Source: DATEJJ01 sp039649115 (GTDB taxonomy: Bacteria > Actinomycetota > Actinomycetes > Mycobacteriales > Micromonosporaceae). From it: a stretch of DNA of 19,064 nucleotides. The notes beneath the pieces are model-generated. The model ran no database searches, was not told where the DNA came from, and saw only the letters and a program-made list of their open reading frames with translations. The stretch covers positions 1 to 19,064 of the forward strand of contig JBBWZQ010000287.1 in NCBI GenBank assembly GCA_039649115.1, given 5' to 3'. The translations under genes and the position numbers were made by a program. Of the stretch, positions 1 through 7,369 are shown piece after piece. Within the stretch, counting starts at the first letter, position 1. Every line of letters starts with the position of its first letter.

Positions 1-256
1 GCCGGGTCAGGATCGTGTGCACCGTGTTGTACGCCAGGCCACCACCGAGGCTGACATGCAGCTGGGCCGGTGTCAGCGGCGTCTTCGAGCCCCACAGCGT
101 CCCGAGTACCTCGGCCTCCAGCTCCCCGGCTCCCCGCCGGCCCCCTGCCGGAGAGGTCCGACCGCCAGGGATCTGCCCAGGGACCTGTCCGCCAGGGATC
201 TGTCCGCCAGAGATCTGCCCGCCAGGGACCTGCCCGCCGTCCGCCTGCTGGGTCAT
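1..256 (-). CDS. BlaI/MecI/CopY-family transcriptional repressor (C-terminus outside window)
   Basis: The ATG at 256 has a strong Shine-Dalgarno (GGGAGGAG, about 4 nt upstream). The frame stays open to the window edge, giving 85 complete codons. After a low-complexity N-terminus (residues about 6-31, imperfect PGGQV/PGGQI pentapeptides) comes the winged-helix start: GELEAEVLGTLWG, then TPAQLHVSL, then AYNTVHTILTR. This is the typical first half of a BlaI/MecI/CopY (penicillinase repressor) DNA-binding domain. In the family these proteins dimerise on dyad operators and are inactivated by a BlaR/MecR-type M56 metalloprotease, or by metal in CopY. The partner and the dimerisation half would lie left of position 1. 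The gene starts 41 nt after the phosphoesterase stop on the same strand, so the two may be co-transcribed. The repeat-rich N-terminal extension is unusual. Family assignment is firm; the inducing signal is unknown. Confidence 0.85.
   Translation of the reverse strand, partial: MTQQADGGQVPGGQISGGQIPGGQVPGQIPGGRTSPAGGRRGAGELEAEVLGTLWGSKTPLTPAQLHVSLGGGLAYNTVHTILTR
163..234. repeat. 15-bp tandem repeat inside the BlaI-type gene
   Basis: Five adjacent units resemble cgccagggatctgcc on the plus strand, at 163-177, 178-189 (3 nt shorter, still in frame), 190-204, 205-219 and 220-234. Units differ at one to three positions. They encode the (P/S)GGQ(I/V) pentapeptides near the repressor N-terminus. 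All lengths are multiples of three, so copy-number change would alter linker length without a frameshift. Confidence 0.9.
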
Positions 257-297
257 CTCGCTCCTCCCGGAATGTGACCCAGCTTACCCGCCACCGC

Positions 298-1263
298 TCA
301 GGACGGACCGGTCCAGATCGCCGTGATCGCCGGCGCCTCCGCGGCCCGCTGCAGCGGCGCGAGGCCGTACCAGGATTCGATGGTGTGCAGCACGTTGTAG
401 TGGTTGACGGTCTGCCGGTACGCGCCGGGCTTGATGCCCGCGCCGGCGAAGAGCGTCAGGATGTGGTTGCTCGGCGCGTTGTCGTCCTCGTCGAAGGTCA
501 GGATCAGCAGGCTGTCGTGCTGGCGCGCCCACTTCACGTACCCGTCCAGGTGGGTGCGGGCCCACGTGTCGCCGGCCGCGATCGAGCAGTCGTGCATGTC
601 GTGGCAGAGGTTCGGGATCACGAAGGACACCGTCGGCAGCGTCGCGTAGTCGGTCGGGAACGCGGTGAACGGCTGGTTCGCGGTGTCCGGCACGTTGCTG
701 AAATCCACCCACGGGTTGTGCTTGGCCGCGTACCCCGCGTGGGAACAGCCGAGGTAGCCCGCCTTCGGCAGATCCTCCGAGTACCCGACGAACGAGTGCC
801 CGGCGGCGCGCAACTGCTGTGCCAGGTTGGGCACGTTGGCCAGGTCGACGGGGCAGTGGTCGTCGGTGACCGCCTGGGTGGAGCCGGAGAACAGCGCGAG
901 ATAGTTCGGCTGGCTCGGGTGGGTGATGGCGTGCGCGTCGGTGAGCACGGCGGACGAGGCGACCAGCCCGTTGATCCAGGGTGCCTGGCTCAGGCCGACC
1001 ACCTGCCGGTACGACTTGTTCTCGAAGACCACCACCACGACGTGTGCCGGCGTGTGCACGGTGCGGGCGCCGCTCGGGGCGGCGCCCGGGGTGGGCGACG
1101 CGTTCGCGGCGACCGCGCTGGGCGACAGATCCGCCGACGGCGAGGCGCTGGGCGAGGGGTGTGGCTCGTGCGCGGGTGCGCTGCGGCAGGCGACGAGGGC
1201 GGCCGGCGCGAGGACCGCGCAGAGCGCACCACCGGCAAATCTCGCGCGCCTCCAGTACCGCAT
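298..1263 (-). CDS. Secreted lipoprotein phosphoesterase (acid phosphatase / phospholipase C-like, alkaline phosphatase superfamily)
   Basis: This encodes 321 aa from the ATG at 1263; upstream codons in this frame look non-coding. The N-terminus (RR, hydrophobic stretch, lipobox LVAC with Cys26) predicts a lipoprotein, followed by a Ser/Pro/Ala-rich linker to about residue 65. The catalytic domain begins with HVVVVVFENKSY and continues with ITHPSQPNYLALFSG and LTFDEDDN. This is the pattern of the phosphoesterase family (PF04185-like) that includes bacterial acid phosphatases and non-specific phospholipases C, which cleave phosphomonoesters or phosphodiesters outside the membrane with bound metal. 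The substrate cannot be read from sequence. The gene is divergent from a beta-propeller lipoprotein gene, and a BlaI-like dyad lies about 46 bp upstream of its start. A TACAAT hexamer (1274-1279, minus) ends 10 nt before the ATG, so any leader is very short. Confidence 0.85.
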   Translation of the reverse strand: MRYWRRARFAGGALCAVLAPAALVACRSAPAHEPHPSPSASPSADLSPSAVAANASPTPGAAPSGARTVHTPAHVVVVVFENKSYRQVVGLSQAPWINGLVASSAVLTDAHAITHPSQPNYLALFSGSTQAVTDDHCPVDLANVPNLAQQLRAAGHSFVGYSEDLPKAGYLGCSHAGYAAKHNPWVDFSNVPDTANQPFTAFPTDYATLPTVSFVIPNLCHDMHDCSIAAGDTWARTHLDGYVKWARQHDSLLILTFDEDDNAPSNHILTLFAGAGIKPGAYRQTVNHYNVLHTIESWYGLAPLQRAAEAPAITAIWTGPS

Positions 1264-1308
1264 CACGCGCTCGATTGTAGGGACCACCGCGCACCGCGAT
1301 CCCGCCCC

Positions 1309-1323
1309 ACTACATCTCGTAGT
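1309..1323. promoter_or_regulatory. Putative BlaI-type operator (ACTAC-N5-GTAGT dyad)
   Basis: The perfect inverted repeat ACTAC-ATCTC-GTAGT lies in the 102-bp region between the two divergent lipoprotein genes, about 42-46 bp from each start codon. TAC(A)/(T)GTA-type dyads are the established binding sites of BlaI/MecI/CopY repressors, and such a repressor is encoded at the left end of this window. The match to an exact actinobacterial consensus, including half-site spacing, was not tested. Confidence 0.6.
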
Positions 1324-1365
1324 AAATTTGCGAGGTGTGTCCGGGCCCGGCGCGTTTCCCCACGC

Positions 1366-2574
1366 ATGAATGACGCGCGGCCGTGCCACCTGCGGATCAC
1401 CGCCGCCACGCTGCTCGCCGCCCTGCTCGCCACGGCCGCCTGCGACCTGCGGGAGGCGGCGCCGCGGCGCGCGGCGCCGTCAGCCACGGCCGTGACCCCG
1501 GCAGCCGCGCCCGTGCCGACGCCGGACGGGACCGCCGCGGCCGACCTGCTGCCGGGCATGCCGCCGCCGCTGGCCCCGCACGACCTCTACGCGGCCGACC
1601 GCCCCGACGCGCTGTCCGCGGCGGTCCGGGCCGACTTGCGCCGGGTCTACGTGCCCAACCACGCCTCGAACACCGTCACGGTCATCGACCCCGCAACAGG
1701 CAAAAATCTTCAGACGGTACCGGTACCGGCCGGTCCCGAGCACGTCGTGCCCTCCTGGGACCTGCGTACCCTCTGGGTCAACAGTGACGACGGCAACGCG
1801 TTGACCCCGATCGACCCCGCCACCGGTGCCTTCGGCCGGCCGGTGCCGGTGGCCGACCCGTACAACCTGTACTTCACGCCGGACGGCCGGTTCGCGGTGG
1901 TGATGGCCGAGGCGATGCACCAGATCGTGTTCCGGGACCCGCGCACCATGGCGGTGCGCAAGATCGTCCCGGTCAACTGCGCCGGGGTCAACCATGCCGA
2001 CTTCTCCGCGGACGGCCGGTACTTCATCGCGAGCTGCGAGTTCTCCGGCGACCTCGTCAAGGTGGACACCGAGCGGCAGCAGGTGGTCGCGCAGCGGCAC
2101 CTGCCCGCGCCGCACCCGATGCCGCAGGACGTGAAGGTCTCGCCGGACGGCGCCACCTGGTATGTCGCGGACATGCAGACCTCCGGCATCTGGCTGCTCG
2201 ACGGCGGCACGCTCGGCCCGCCCCGCTTCCTGCCCACCGGCGCCGGCGCGCACGGCCTGTACGTCAGCCGGGACTCGCGGCACCTCTACGTCACCAACCG
2301 GGGCGAGGGCACGATCTCGGTGCTGGAGTTCGGCACGAACCGGATCGTCGCCAAGTGGCAGATTCCCGGCGGCGGCAGCCCGGACATGGGCGGACTGTCC
2401 GCGGACGGCAGGCTGTTGTGGCTGTCCGGCCGCTACCACGGCGAGATCTACGCGGTCGACACGACGACCGGCCGGCTGGCGTACCGGATCCGGGTCGGCG
2501 CCGAACCGCACGGCCTGTGCGTCTGGCCGCAGCCCGGCCGGTACTCCCTCGGCCACACCGGCATCCTCCGCTGA
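1366..2574 (+). CDS. Lipoprotein seven-bladed-type beta-propeller (YncE / YVTN family)
   Basis: This encodes 402 aa from the ATG at 1366. The frame is open for over 1 kb upstream, but only as the antisense of the phosphoesterase. Residues 1-26 form a signal peptide ending in a lipobox-like ATAAC (Cys26), then an Ala/Pro-rich linker. From about residue 85 there are repeated blades of YNCE/YVTN type: RVYVPNHASNTVTVIDPATG, LWVNSDDGNALTPIDPATG, LYFTPDGRFAVV, ADFSADGRYFIASC, DVKVSPDGATWYVADM, LYVSRDSRHLYVTNRGEG and GLSADGRLLWLSG. The family forms extracytoplasmic propellers used for binding; most have no proven enzyme activity. YncE-type propellers are known fused to alkaline-phosphatase-superfamily domains in some bacteria, which supports a link to the divergent phosphoesterase. 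No clear Shine-Dalgarno precedes the ATG, which could mean a short or leaderless transcript. Confidence 0.85.
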   Translation: MNDARPCHLRITAATLLAALLATAACDLREAAPRRAAPSATAVTPAAAPVPTPDGTAAADLLPGMPPPLAPHDLYAADRPDALSAAVRADLRRVYVPNHASNTVTVIDPATGKNLQTVPVPAGPEHVVPSWDLRTLWVNSDDGNALTPIDPATGAFGRPVPVADPYNLYFTPDGRFAVVMAEAMHQIVFRDPRTMAVRKIVPVNCAGVNHADFSADGRYFIASCEFSGDLVKVDTERQQVVAQRHLPAPHPMPQDVKVSPDGATWYVADMQTSGIWLLDGGTLGPPRFLPTGAGAHGLYVSRDSRHLYVTNRGEGTISVLEFGTNRIVAKWQIPGGGSPDMGGLSADGRLLWLSGRYHGEIYAVDTTTGRLAYRIRVGAEPHGLCVWPQPGRYSLGHTGILR

Positions 2575-2579
2575 GCGGG

Positions 2580-3017
2580 TCACCCGGGCGGGGGCTGGTC
2601 CAGGGCCGAGCCCACCCAGTGCAGCAGCGCATCCGCCGGAACGGCGCCGACCTGCCTGACCTGGACCTGCCCGGCCCGCAGCAGCAGCAGCGTCGGTATC
2701 GAATGCGCCCGGAAGCGCGCCGCCACCGAGACCGCCTCGTCCACGTTGACCACGACCGCCTTGAGCCGCCCGGCGAACGCGTGCGCCGCCTGCTCGACGC
2801 CGGGCCACGCCGTCCGGCACGGCCCGCACCACGGCGCTGACAGGTCGAGCAGCACCGGCAGCGAGGACTCGATGACCACCTCGCCGAAGTCGGCGTCGCC
2901 CGCCGAGGTGAGCCAGGGCAACGGCGCGCCGCACCCGGCGCAGCGCGGCGCACCGCTGGCCGCCGTCGGGATCCGGTTGCACCGCCCGCAGCACGGACAG
3001 GTCACCATGTCGGCCAC
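2580..3017 (-). CDS. Thioredoxin with N-terminal zinc ribbon (thioredoxin 2 type)
   Basis: This encodes 145 aa from a GTG at 3017, with GGGGG about 11 nt upstream; an ATG three codons later is the alternative. The first 30 residues hold two CxxC knuckles (C7/C10 and C26/C29), as in TrxC-type thioredoxins that bind zinc. The thioredoxin fold follows, with active site W63-C-G-P-C67 and the cis-proline in SIPT (Pro108). There is no signal peptide, so it acts in the cytoplasm, reducing protein disulfides. In the family the zinc ribbon makes the protein responsive to oxidation. The start lies 6 nt after the hsp20 stop, so the two form an operon. The gene converges on the beta-propeller gene with a 5-bp gap. 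Confidence 0.9.
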   Translation of the reverse strand: MADMVTCPCCGRCNRIPTAASGAPRCAGCGAPLPWLTSAGDADFGEVVIESSLPVLLDLSAPWCGPCRTAWPGVEQAAHAFAGRLKAVVVNVDEAVSVAARFRAHSIPTLLLLRAGQVQVRQVGAVPADALLHWVGSALDQPPPG

Positions 3018-3023
3018 CCGGCG

Positions 3024-3524
3024 CTAGGCCCCCTTGACCTCGATGCGACGGGGCTGGCTGCCCGCGGACTTGCGGACGCGTACCTGCAGCACGCCGTCGG
3101 CCAGCTTCGCCTCGACCTGGTTCGGGTCCACCTCGCCGGGCAGTGCCACCAGGTGCTCGAAGTTGCCCACCCGGCGCGAGCGGCGGCGCAGGATGCCGGC
3201 GCGCTCCTTCTCCTTGATCTCCCCGGTGACGCGCAGCAGGTTCTCCCGCAGCTCGACGTTGACGTCCCCCGGCTTCACCCCGGGCAGGTCGAGTTCGACG
3301 AGGTAGGCGTCGTCGGTCTCCTCGATGTCGGCGGGCGAGGTCCAGCCAGCCCGCCCGGCCCGGGTGCCCGACATGTCGTCGCCGAGGAAGTCCTGCAGGA
3401 GCGCGCCCATCGTCTGGTACATGTCCTCCATCTGCTGGAACGGGTCCCACCGGCGCTGCTGGGCGGTTGCGGAGGAGTCGGAGCGCTGTTGGTTGGATGT
3501 CTTCTGTGGGCTGGTGATTGTCAT
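3024..3524 (-). CDS. Small heat-shock protein, Hsp20/alpha-crystallin family
   Basis: This encodes 166 aa from the ATG at 3524. A GTG at 3542 is possible, but neither start has a good ribosome site. The N-terminal arm contains WDPFQQMEDMYQTM, the classic bacterial Hsp20 opening. The alpha-crystallin domain runs about 66-153 (IEETDDAYLVELDLPGV, the ELRENLLRVTGE strand, and the DGVLQVRV signature at 143-150). The C-terminal tail has an I-x-V motif (161-163) that in the family mediates oligomer assembly. These are ATP-independent holdases for unfolding cytosolic proteins. The gene is the first of a two-gene operon with a thioredoxin and is divergent from the LAL regulator. I see no HspR (HAIR-type) inverted repeat upstream, so control may be by another regulator, possibly the divergent one. 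Confidence 0.95.
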   Translation of the reverse strand: MTITSPQKTSNQQRSDSSATAQQRRWDPFQQMEDMYQTMGALLQDFLGDDMSGTRAGRAGWTSPADIEETDDAYLVELDLPGVKPGDVNVELRENLLRVTGEIKEKERAGILRRRSRRVGNFEHLVALPGEVDPNQVEAKLADGVLQVRVRKSAGSQPRRIEVKGA

Positions 3525-3660
3525 GGCCCGATGTTCGGCCACCCCCGGGTGAGCCCGAGTCGCCCCCTCTGGACGAATATGTGGCTTAAGCGCGTTTGGC
3601 TGAGGCGATCACGGATAAGTGACCTGCGGCGACGGGTTCCTACGTCCGGGGGGTGGGACG
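3525..3660. promoter_or_regulatory. Divergent promoter region, hsp20-trx / LAL regulator
   Basis: This 136-bp region has an AT-rich patch (cgaatatgtggcttaagc, about 3574-3591) in an otherwise GC-rich stretch. On the minus strand the patch reads ACATATT, a possible -10 for hsp20, with no convincing -35. A short dyad CACCC-CC-GGGTG lies at 3540-3551. No HAIR or CIRCE element is visible. The likely ribosome site for the plus-strand gene is the G-run GGGGGGTGGG just before 3661. Confidence 0.4.
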
Positions 3661-6399
3661 ATGCCCGAGGAACGCGGGTGGGGCAGTGGTGTGCAGGCCC
3701 AGAGCATCGGGCCGCTGTTGCGGTCGAAGCTGGCGGTCCCGCCGCCGCTGCCCGGCCTGGTCACCCGGCCGCGCCTGTTCGACCTGCTGGATGCCGGCAC
3801 GCAGGGACCGGTCACGGTGCTGGGTGCCCCGGCCGGCTGGGGCAAGACCGTCCTGCTCGGCTCCTGGGTGCGCGAGCGGCACGCCGGGCCGGTCGCGTGG
3901 CTGTCCGTCGAGCCGGACGACCAGCGCGAGCGGTTCTGGCGGTACCTGTGCGCGGCGCTGGACGTGCCGGTCACCGGGCCCGAGGAGCTGGCCGACGCGC
4001 TCGCCACCCGGCCGGAACCCACCGTGGTGATCTTCGACGACTTCCAGCACGTACGCGACCCGGACGTGCTGCACGGGCTGGACTTCGTGCTGCGGCACGC
4101 GCCCGGGGCGGTGCGGCTGGTGCTCGCCTCGCGTACCGAGCCGGCGCTGGCGCTGCACCGGTGGCGGGCCCGCGGCGAGGTGGCCGAGCTGCGCACCGGC
4201 GATCTGTCGTTCACCGTGGCCGAGACCGAGCAGGTGCTGGCGCACGACGGGCTCGCCCTGCCGGCGGAGCAGCTGGCGCGGCTGCAGGCGCACACCGAGG
4301 GGTGGCCGGCGGGCGTCCGGCTGGCGGCCACCGCGATCGCCGGGCACCCCGATCCGGCCGGGTACGCGGCGGAGCTGACCGGTGACGATCCGCCGGTGGC
4401 CGACTACCTGGTCGCGGAGGTGCTCGCCGGCCAGCCGCACGACGTCCGCGAGGTGCTCCTGTCGACCTCGATCCTGGAGTGCATCTCGGCCGACTCGATC
4501 GAGGCGCTCACCGGGCGTACCGACGGGGAACGCGCGCTGGCCGCCCTGCGCGACGCGAACGGGTACGTGATCCCGCTGGATGCGCAGCGGCACCGCTACC
4601 GCCACCACCGGATGTTCGGCGAGCTGCTGCGCGCGGAGCTGCGCCGCCAGACCCCGGAACGGGTGCCGGAGCTGCACCGCCGGGCGGCCCGCTGGCACGC
4701 CGAGCACGGGCTGCCGCTCGACGCGCTGCGCCACGCGCTGGCCGCCCGGGACTGGGGCTACGCCACCGGTGTGCTGGTCGACCGCTGGCCGCACCTCGTC
4801 GAGTACACGCACTCGGTGGAGGACGGCAACGGCGGCGGCCCGCGCACGCTGGTACCCCCGCCGAACGAGGCGGTGCGCAACGATCCCGAGCTGGCCCTCG
4901 CCTACGCCGCCGACCGGCTCGACCTGCACGACCTGGACAGCGTGGAGAACTTCCTGCGGCTGGCCGCCCGGCACCAGCACGTGCTGACCGACGCGCGGCG
5001 GGACCGGCTGACGTTGATGACCGCCGCGTTCCAGGTGACCCAGGCACAGCTGCGCGGCGAGGCCGCGGGCGTGCTGTCCGCCGCCGACGAGGTGCTCGCC
5101 CTGGCCGACCGGTGCGCGGGCACGCCGTCCGGCGGCGCGGCGGACCCGTCGCGCGGCGACGTGGGGGACGAGTCCGGGGCCCGCGCGATCGCGTACGCGG
5201 CGCAGGGCGCGGCGCACCTGGGCATCGGGGACCTCGACGCCGCCGAGGCCGCGCTGTACCAGGGGCTCGCCTCGGCGGAGCGCTCCGGGCTGTCCTGCCC
5301 GCGCGTGGTCTGCGCCGGCCGGCTCGCCTTCGTGCTGGCGCTGCGCGGGCAACTGCGCCGTGCCGAGGCGGCGGCGCGCGCCGCGGTCACCGGCCCGGCC
5401 TGCCCCGGGGAGCACAGCCGGAGCCGGTCTCTGGCGGAGGCGAGCACCCCGGACGCATCCCCGGGACAGTCGCGCGGCGCCCACCGCGGGTACGCCCACC
5501 TCGCGCTCGCGGTGACCGAGCTGGACCGGGACCGGCTGGCCGACGCCGAGGCCAGCCTGCGCGCGGCGGCCGGCTCGCCGGAGGCGGCGGCCGAGCCGGC
5601 GCTGGCCGCGTGGCTCGCCGTGCTGCGGGCCCGGTTGCTGGGCGAGCGGGGCGAGCTCGCGCAGGGGTACCAGGAGCTGCTCGCCGCGCGGCGCGAGCTC
5701 GGCGACTGGCGACCGCCGCAGTACCTGGCGCACTGGTTCGTGGCGGTCGAGGCCGACCTGCGGGTCGCGCACGGCGACACGGAGACCGCCCGCCGGCTGC
5801 TGGTACCGCTGCTGCACGAGGGTGGGGGCACGGCCGCGGCGGTGCTGCTGGCCCGCGCGTACCTGCGGGACAACGAGCCCGCCGCCGCCACCCGGGTGCT
5901 GCCGCCCTGGGCCGAGGACGGCGGCGCGATCCCGCTGCTGTCGCTGCGGCTGGACGCCGGGTTGGTCGAGGCGGTCGCGGCCCGGCGCGGCGGCGACACC
6001 CGGCGGGCCACCCGGGCACTGGAGCGGGTGCTGCAGCTCGCCGAGCCGGAAGGGTTCCGGCGCGCCTTCGGCCGGGGCGGCGCGCCGGTGCGCGAGATGC
6101 TGCCGGCCCACCTGGACTCCGGTACCGCGTACTGGTCGCTGGTCAGCGAGCTGATCGCCGCGGCCGCTCCGGCGGCCACCCGGATGCCCGCGCCGGTGCC
6201 GGCCGACGAGGCGCTGACCGAGCGCGAGCTGACCATCCTGCGGTACCTGCAGAGCATACTGTCCAATGTGGAGATCGCCGCGGAGCTGTCCGTCTCGGTC
6301 AACACCGTCAAGACGCACGTGCGCAACATCTACCGCAAGCTGCACGCGACCCGCCGCCGGGAGGCCGTACGGCGGGCCCGCGAGATGCACCTGCTCTGA
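3661..6399 (+). CDS. Large ATP-binding LuxR-family (LAL / MalT-type) transcriptional regulator
   Basis: This encodes 912 aa from the ATG at 3661, preceded by GGGGGGTGGG; a GTG at 3619 is less likely. After RSKLAVPPPLPGLVTRPRLFDLL, the usual MalT-type opening, there is Walker A GAPAGWGKT (about 55-63) and Walker B VVIFDD (about 122-127). A winged-helix and TPR-like helical repeat region follows (about 340-840). The C-terminal LuxR HTH (about 852-900) contains LTERELTILRYLQ, NVEIAAELSVSVNTVKTHV and RNIYRKL. In this STAND-ATPase class an inducer bound by the sensor repeats allows ATP-driven oligomerisation and activation of target promoters. Inducer and targets cannot be read from sequence. Its place between the hsp20-trx and redox operons makes those obvious candidates. 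It converges on the DUF2267 gene with 6 bp between them. Confidence 0.92.
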   Translation: MPEERGWGSGVQAQSIGPLLRSKLAVPPPLPGLVTRPRLFDLLDAGTQGPVTVLGAPAGWGKTVLLGSWVRERHAGPVAWLSVEPDDQRERFWRYLCAALDVPVTGPEELADALATRPEPTVVIFDDFQHVRDPDVLHGLDFVLRHAPGAVRLVLASRTEPALALHRWRARGEVAELRTGDLSFTVAETEQVLAHDGLALPAEQLARLQAHTEGWPAGVRLAATAIAGHPDPAGYAAELTGDDPPVADYLVAEVLAGQPHDVREVLLSTSILECISADSIEALTGRTDGERALAALRDANGYVIPLDAQRHRYRHHRMFGELLRAELRRQTPERVPELHRRAARWHAEHGLPLDALRHALAARDWGYATGVLVDRWPHLVEYTHSVEDGNGGGPRTLVPPPNEAVRNDPELALAYAADRLDLHDLDSVENFLRLAARHQHVLTDARRDRLTLMTAAFQVTQAQLRGEAAGVLSAADEVLALADRCAGTPSGGAADPSRGDVGDESGARAIAYAAQGAAHLGIGDLDAAEAALYQGLASAERSGLSCPRVVCAGRLAFVLALRGQLRRAEAAARAAVTGPACPGEHSRSRSLAEASTPDASPGQSRGAHRGYAHLALAVTELDRDRLADAEASLRAAAGSPEAAAEPALAAWLAVLRARLLGERGELAQGYQELLAARRELGDWRPPQYLAHWFVAVEADLRVAHGDTETARRLLVPLLHEGGGTAAAVLLARAYLRDNEPAAATRVLPPWAEDGGAIPLLSLRLDAGLVEAVAARRGGDTRRATRALERVLQLAEPEGFRRAFGRGGAPVREMLPAHLDSGTAYWSLVSELIAAAAPAATRMPAPVPADEALTERELTILRYLQSILSNVEIAAELSVSVNTVKTHVRNIYRKLHATRRREAVRRAREMHLL

Positions 6400-6405
6400 G
6401 TACCG

Positions 6406-6795
6406 TCAGCCGCTGAGCGTCGTCTTGCCGAACAGCGCCGCGTATCCGGACGGCAGCTGGGTGAGCACGTCGTTGAGCTCGCCGCCGGACACCGCCTCCG
6501 CGACCGTCGTCAGCACCGCGCTCGCGTCCCACTGCGCGGTCACCTCGGTCGCGTTCGTGGCGCGCGCCACCCGGTCCAGGAACTCCCGCACCCCGAACGC
6601 CTCGGCCGGCCCGTCCCGGGAGGTGAGCGCCGCGGCCGCCGGGTCGGGCAGCTGCGCGGCCAGGTCGCCGGCCTCCCCCGCGTCCAGCCGCCGCGCCAGC
6701 AGTCCGAGTACCGCGCGGGTCACGTCCTCCGCCTCCCGCGCGTCGGCGTACTCGCCGCGCTCCTTCACCTTGCTGAGGAACATGTCGTACCGCAT
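6406..6795 (-). CDS. DUF2267 family protein
   Basis: This encodes 129 aa from the ATG at 6795, with a good Shine-Dalgarno (GAGGGGA). The sequence matches the DUF2267 pattern: MRYDMFLSKVKERG, then DVTRAVLGLLARRLDAGEAGDLAAQLP, the VREFLDRVARATN middle, and AVLTTVAEAVSGGELNDVL near the end. It is an all-helical cytoplasmic protein with no signal peptide or catalytic motif. The biochemical function of the family is not established. Its genes often sit near stress genes, which fits here. It starts 16 nt after the DsbA-like gene's stop and is probably the last gene of the peroxiredoxin-DsbA operon. Confidence 0.85.
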   Translation of the reverse strand: MRYDMFLSKVKERGEYADAREAEDVTRAVLGLLARRLDAGEAGDLAAQLPDPAAAALTSRDGPAEAFGVREFLDRVARATNATEVTAQWDASAVLTTVAEAVSGGELNDVLTQLPSGYAALFGKTTLSG

Positions 6796-6811
6796 CAGGT
6801 CCCCTCTCGCC

Positions 6812-7369
6812 TCAGGCCCCGTTCGCCGCGACGTCCACGGCGTGCACCAGTTCGGACAGCGCGTAACCCTGCTCGTGCCGCACCCCGTTGACGAAGAACG
6901 TGGGGGTGCCGTTGACGCCGCTGCGCACCCCGCCGACGAAGTCCTCGCGGATGCGGTCCAGGTACACGTGCTCATTGATCTCGCACTGCACCTCGCCGGC
7001 CGGCAGGTCCAGCGCCCGTGCGGCCATCGCGAGCGCCGGCGGGCTGAGCTGGTCCTGGTGTTCGAACAGCCAGTCGTGCATCTCCCAGAACCGCCCGCGC
7101 GCGGCGGCCGCCTCGGCGGCCTCCGCCGCGAACTCGGCGTAGGGGTGCACGTTGGTCAGCGGGAAGTGGCGGTAGGCGAAGCGGACCGTGTCCGGGCGCT
7201 CGGCGAGCACCTGCTGGACGACCGGGTGCGCCTGCCGGCAGTACGGGCACTGGTAGTCGCCGTACTCCACCAGCGTCACCGGTGCCGCCCACGGGCCCTG
7301 GACATGGTCGCGCGCCGCGTCGACCGGGTCCGTCAGCCGGCCGAGCGTCGCCTGCAACGGCGTCGTCAC
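6812..7369 (-). CDS. DsbA-family thiol-disulfide oxidoreductase (cytoplasmic type)
   Basis: This encodes 185 aa from a GTG at 7369, with a strong AGGAGG 7 nt upstream. The thioredoxin fold carries the active site C41-P-Y-C44 in EYGDYQCPYCRQAHP, and the cis-proline in NGTPTFFVNG (Pro156). The helical insert lies between (about 75-150), as in DsbA/FrnE-like proteins and the thioredoxin domains fused to NhaA antiporters. No signal peptide or transmembrane segment is visible, so it should act in the cytosol as a reductase or peroxide-linked partner. Its start overlaps the peroxiredoxin stop (GTGA), so the two are translationally coupled. The natural inference is that it recycles that peroxiredoxin. 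Confidence 0.9.
   Translation of the reverse strand: MTTPLQATLGRLTDPVDAARDHVQGPWAAPVTLVEYGDYQCPYCRQAHPVVQQVLAERPDTVRFAYRHFPLTNVHPYAEFAAEAAEAAAARGRFWEMHDWLFEHQDQLSPPALAMAARALDLPAGEVQCEINEHVYLDRIREDFVGGVRSGVNGTPTFFVNGVRHEQGYALSELVHAVDVAANGA

Noticed and set aside
70..1365. Long plus-strand open frame joined upstream to the beta-propeller gene
   Set aside because: It is the antisense of the phosphoesterase and BlaI-type gene and shows no domain. The recognisable protein begins at the ATG at 1366 with a signal peptide.
3540..3551. CACCC-CC-GGGTG as a heat-shock operator
   Set aside because: Short GC-only dyad, does not resemble HAIR or CIRCE elements; may simply reflect base composition.
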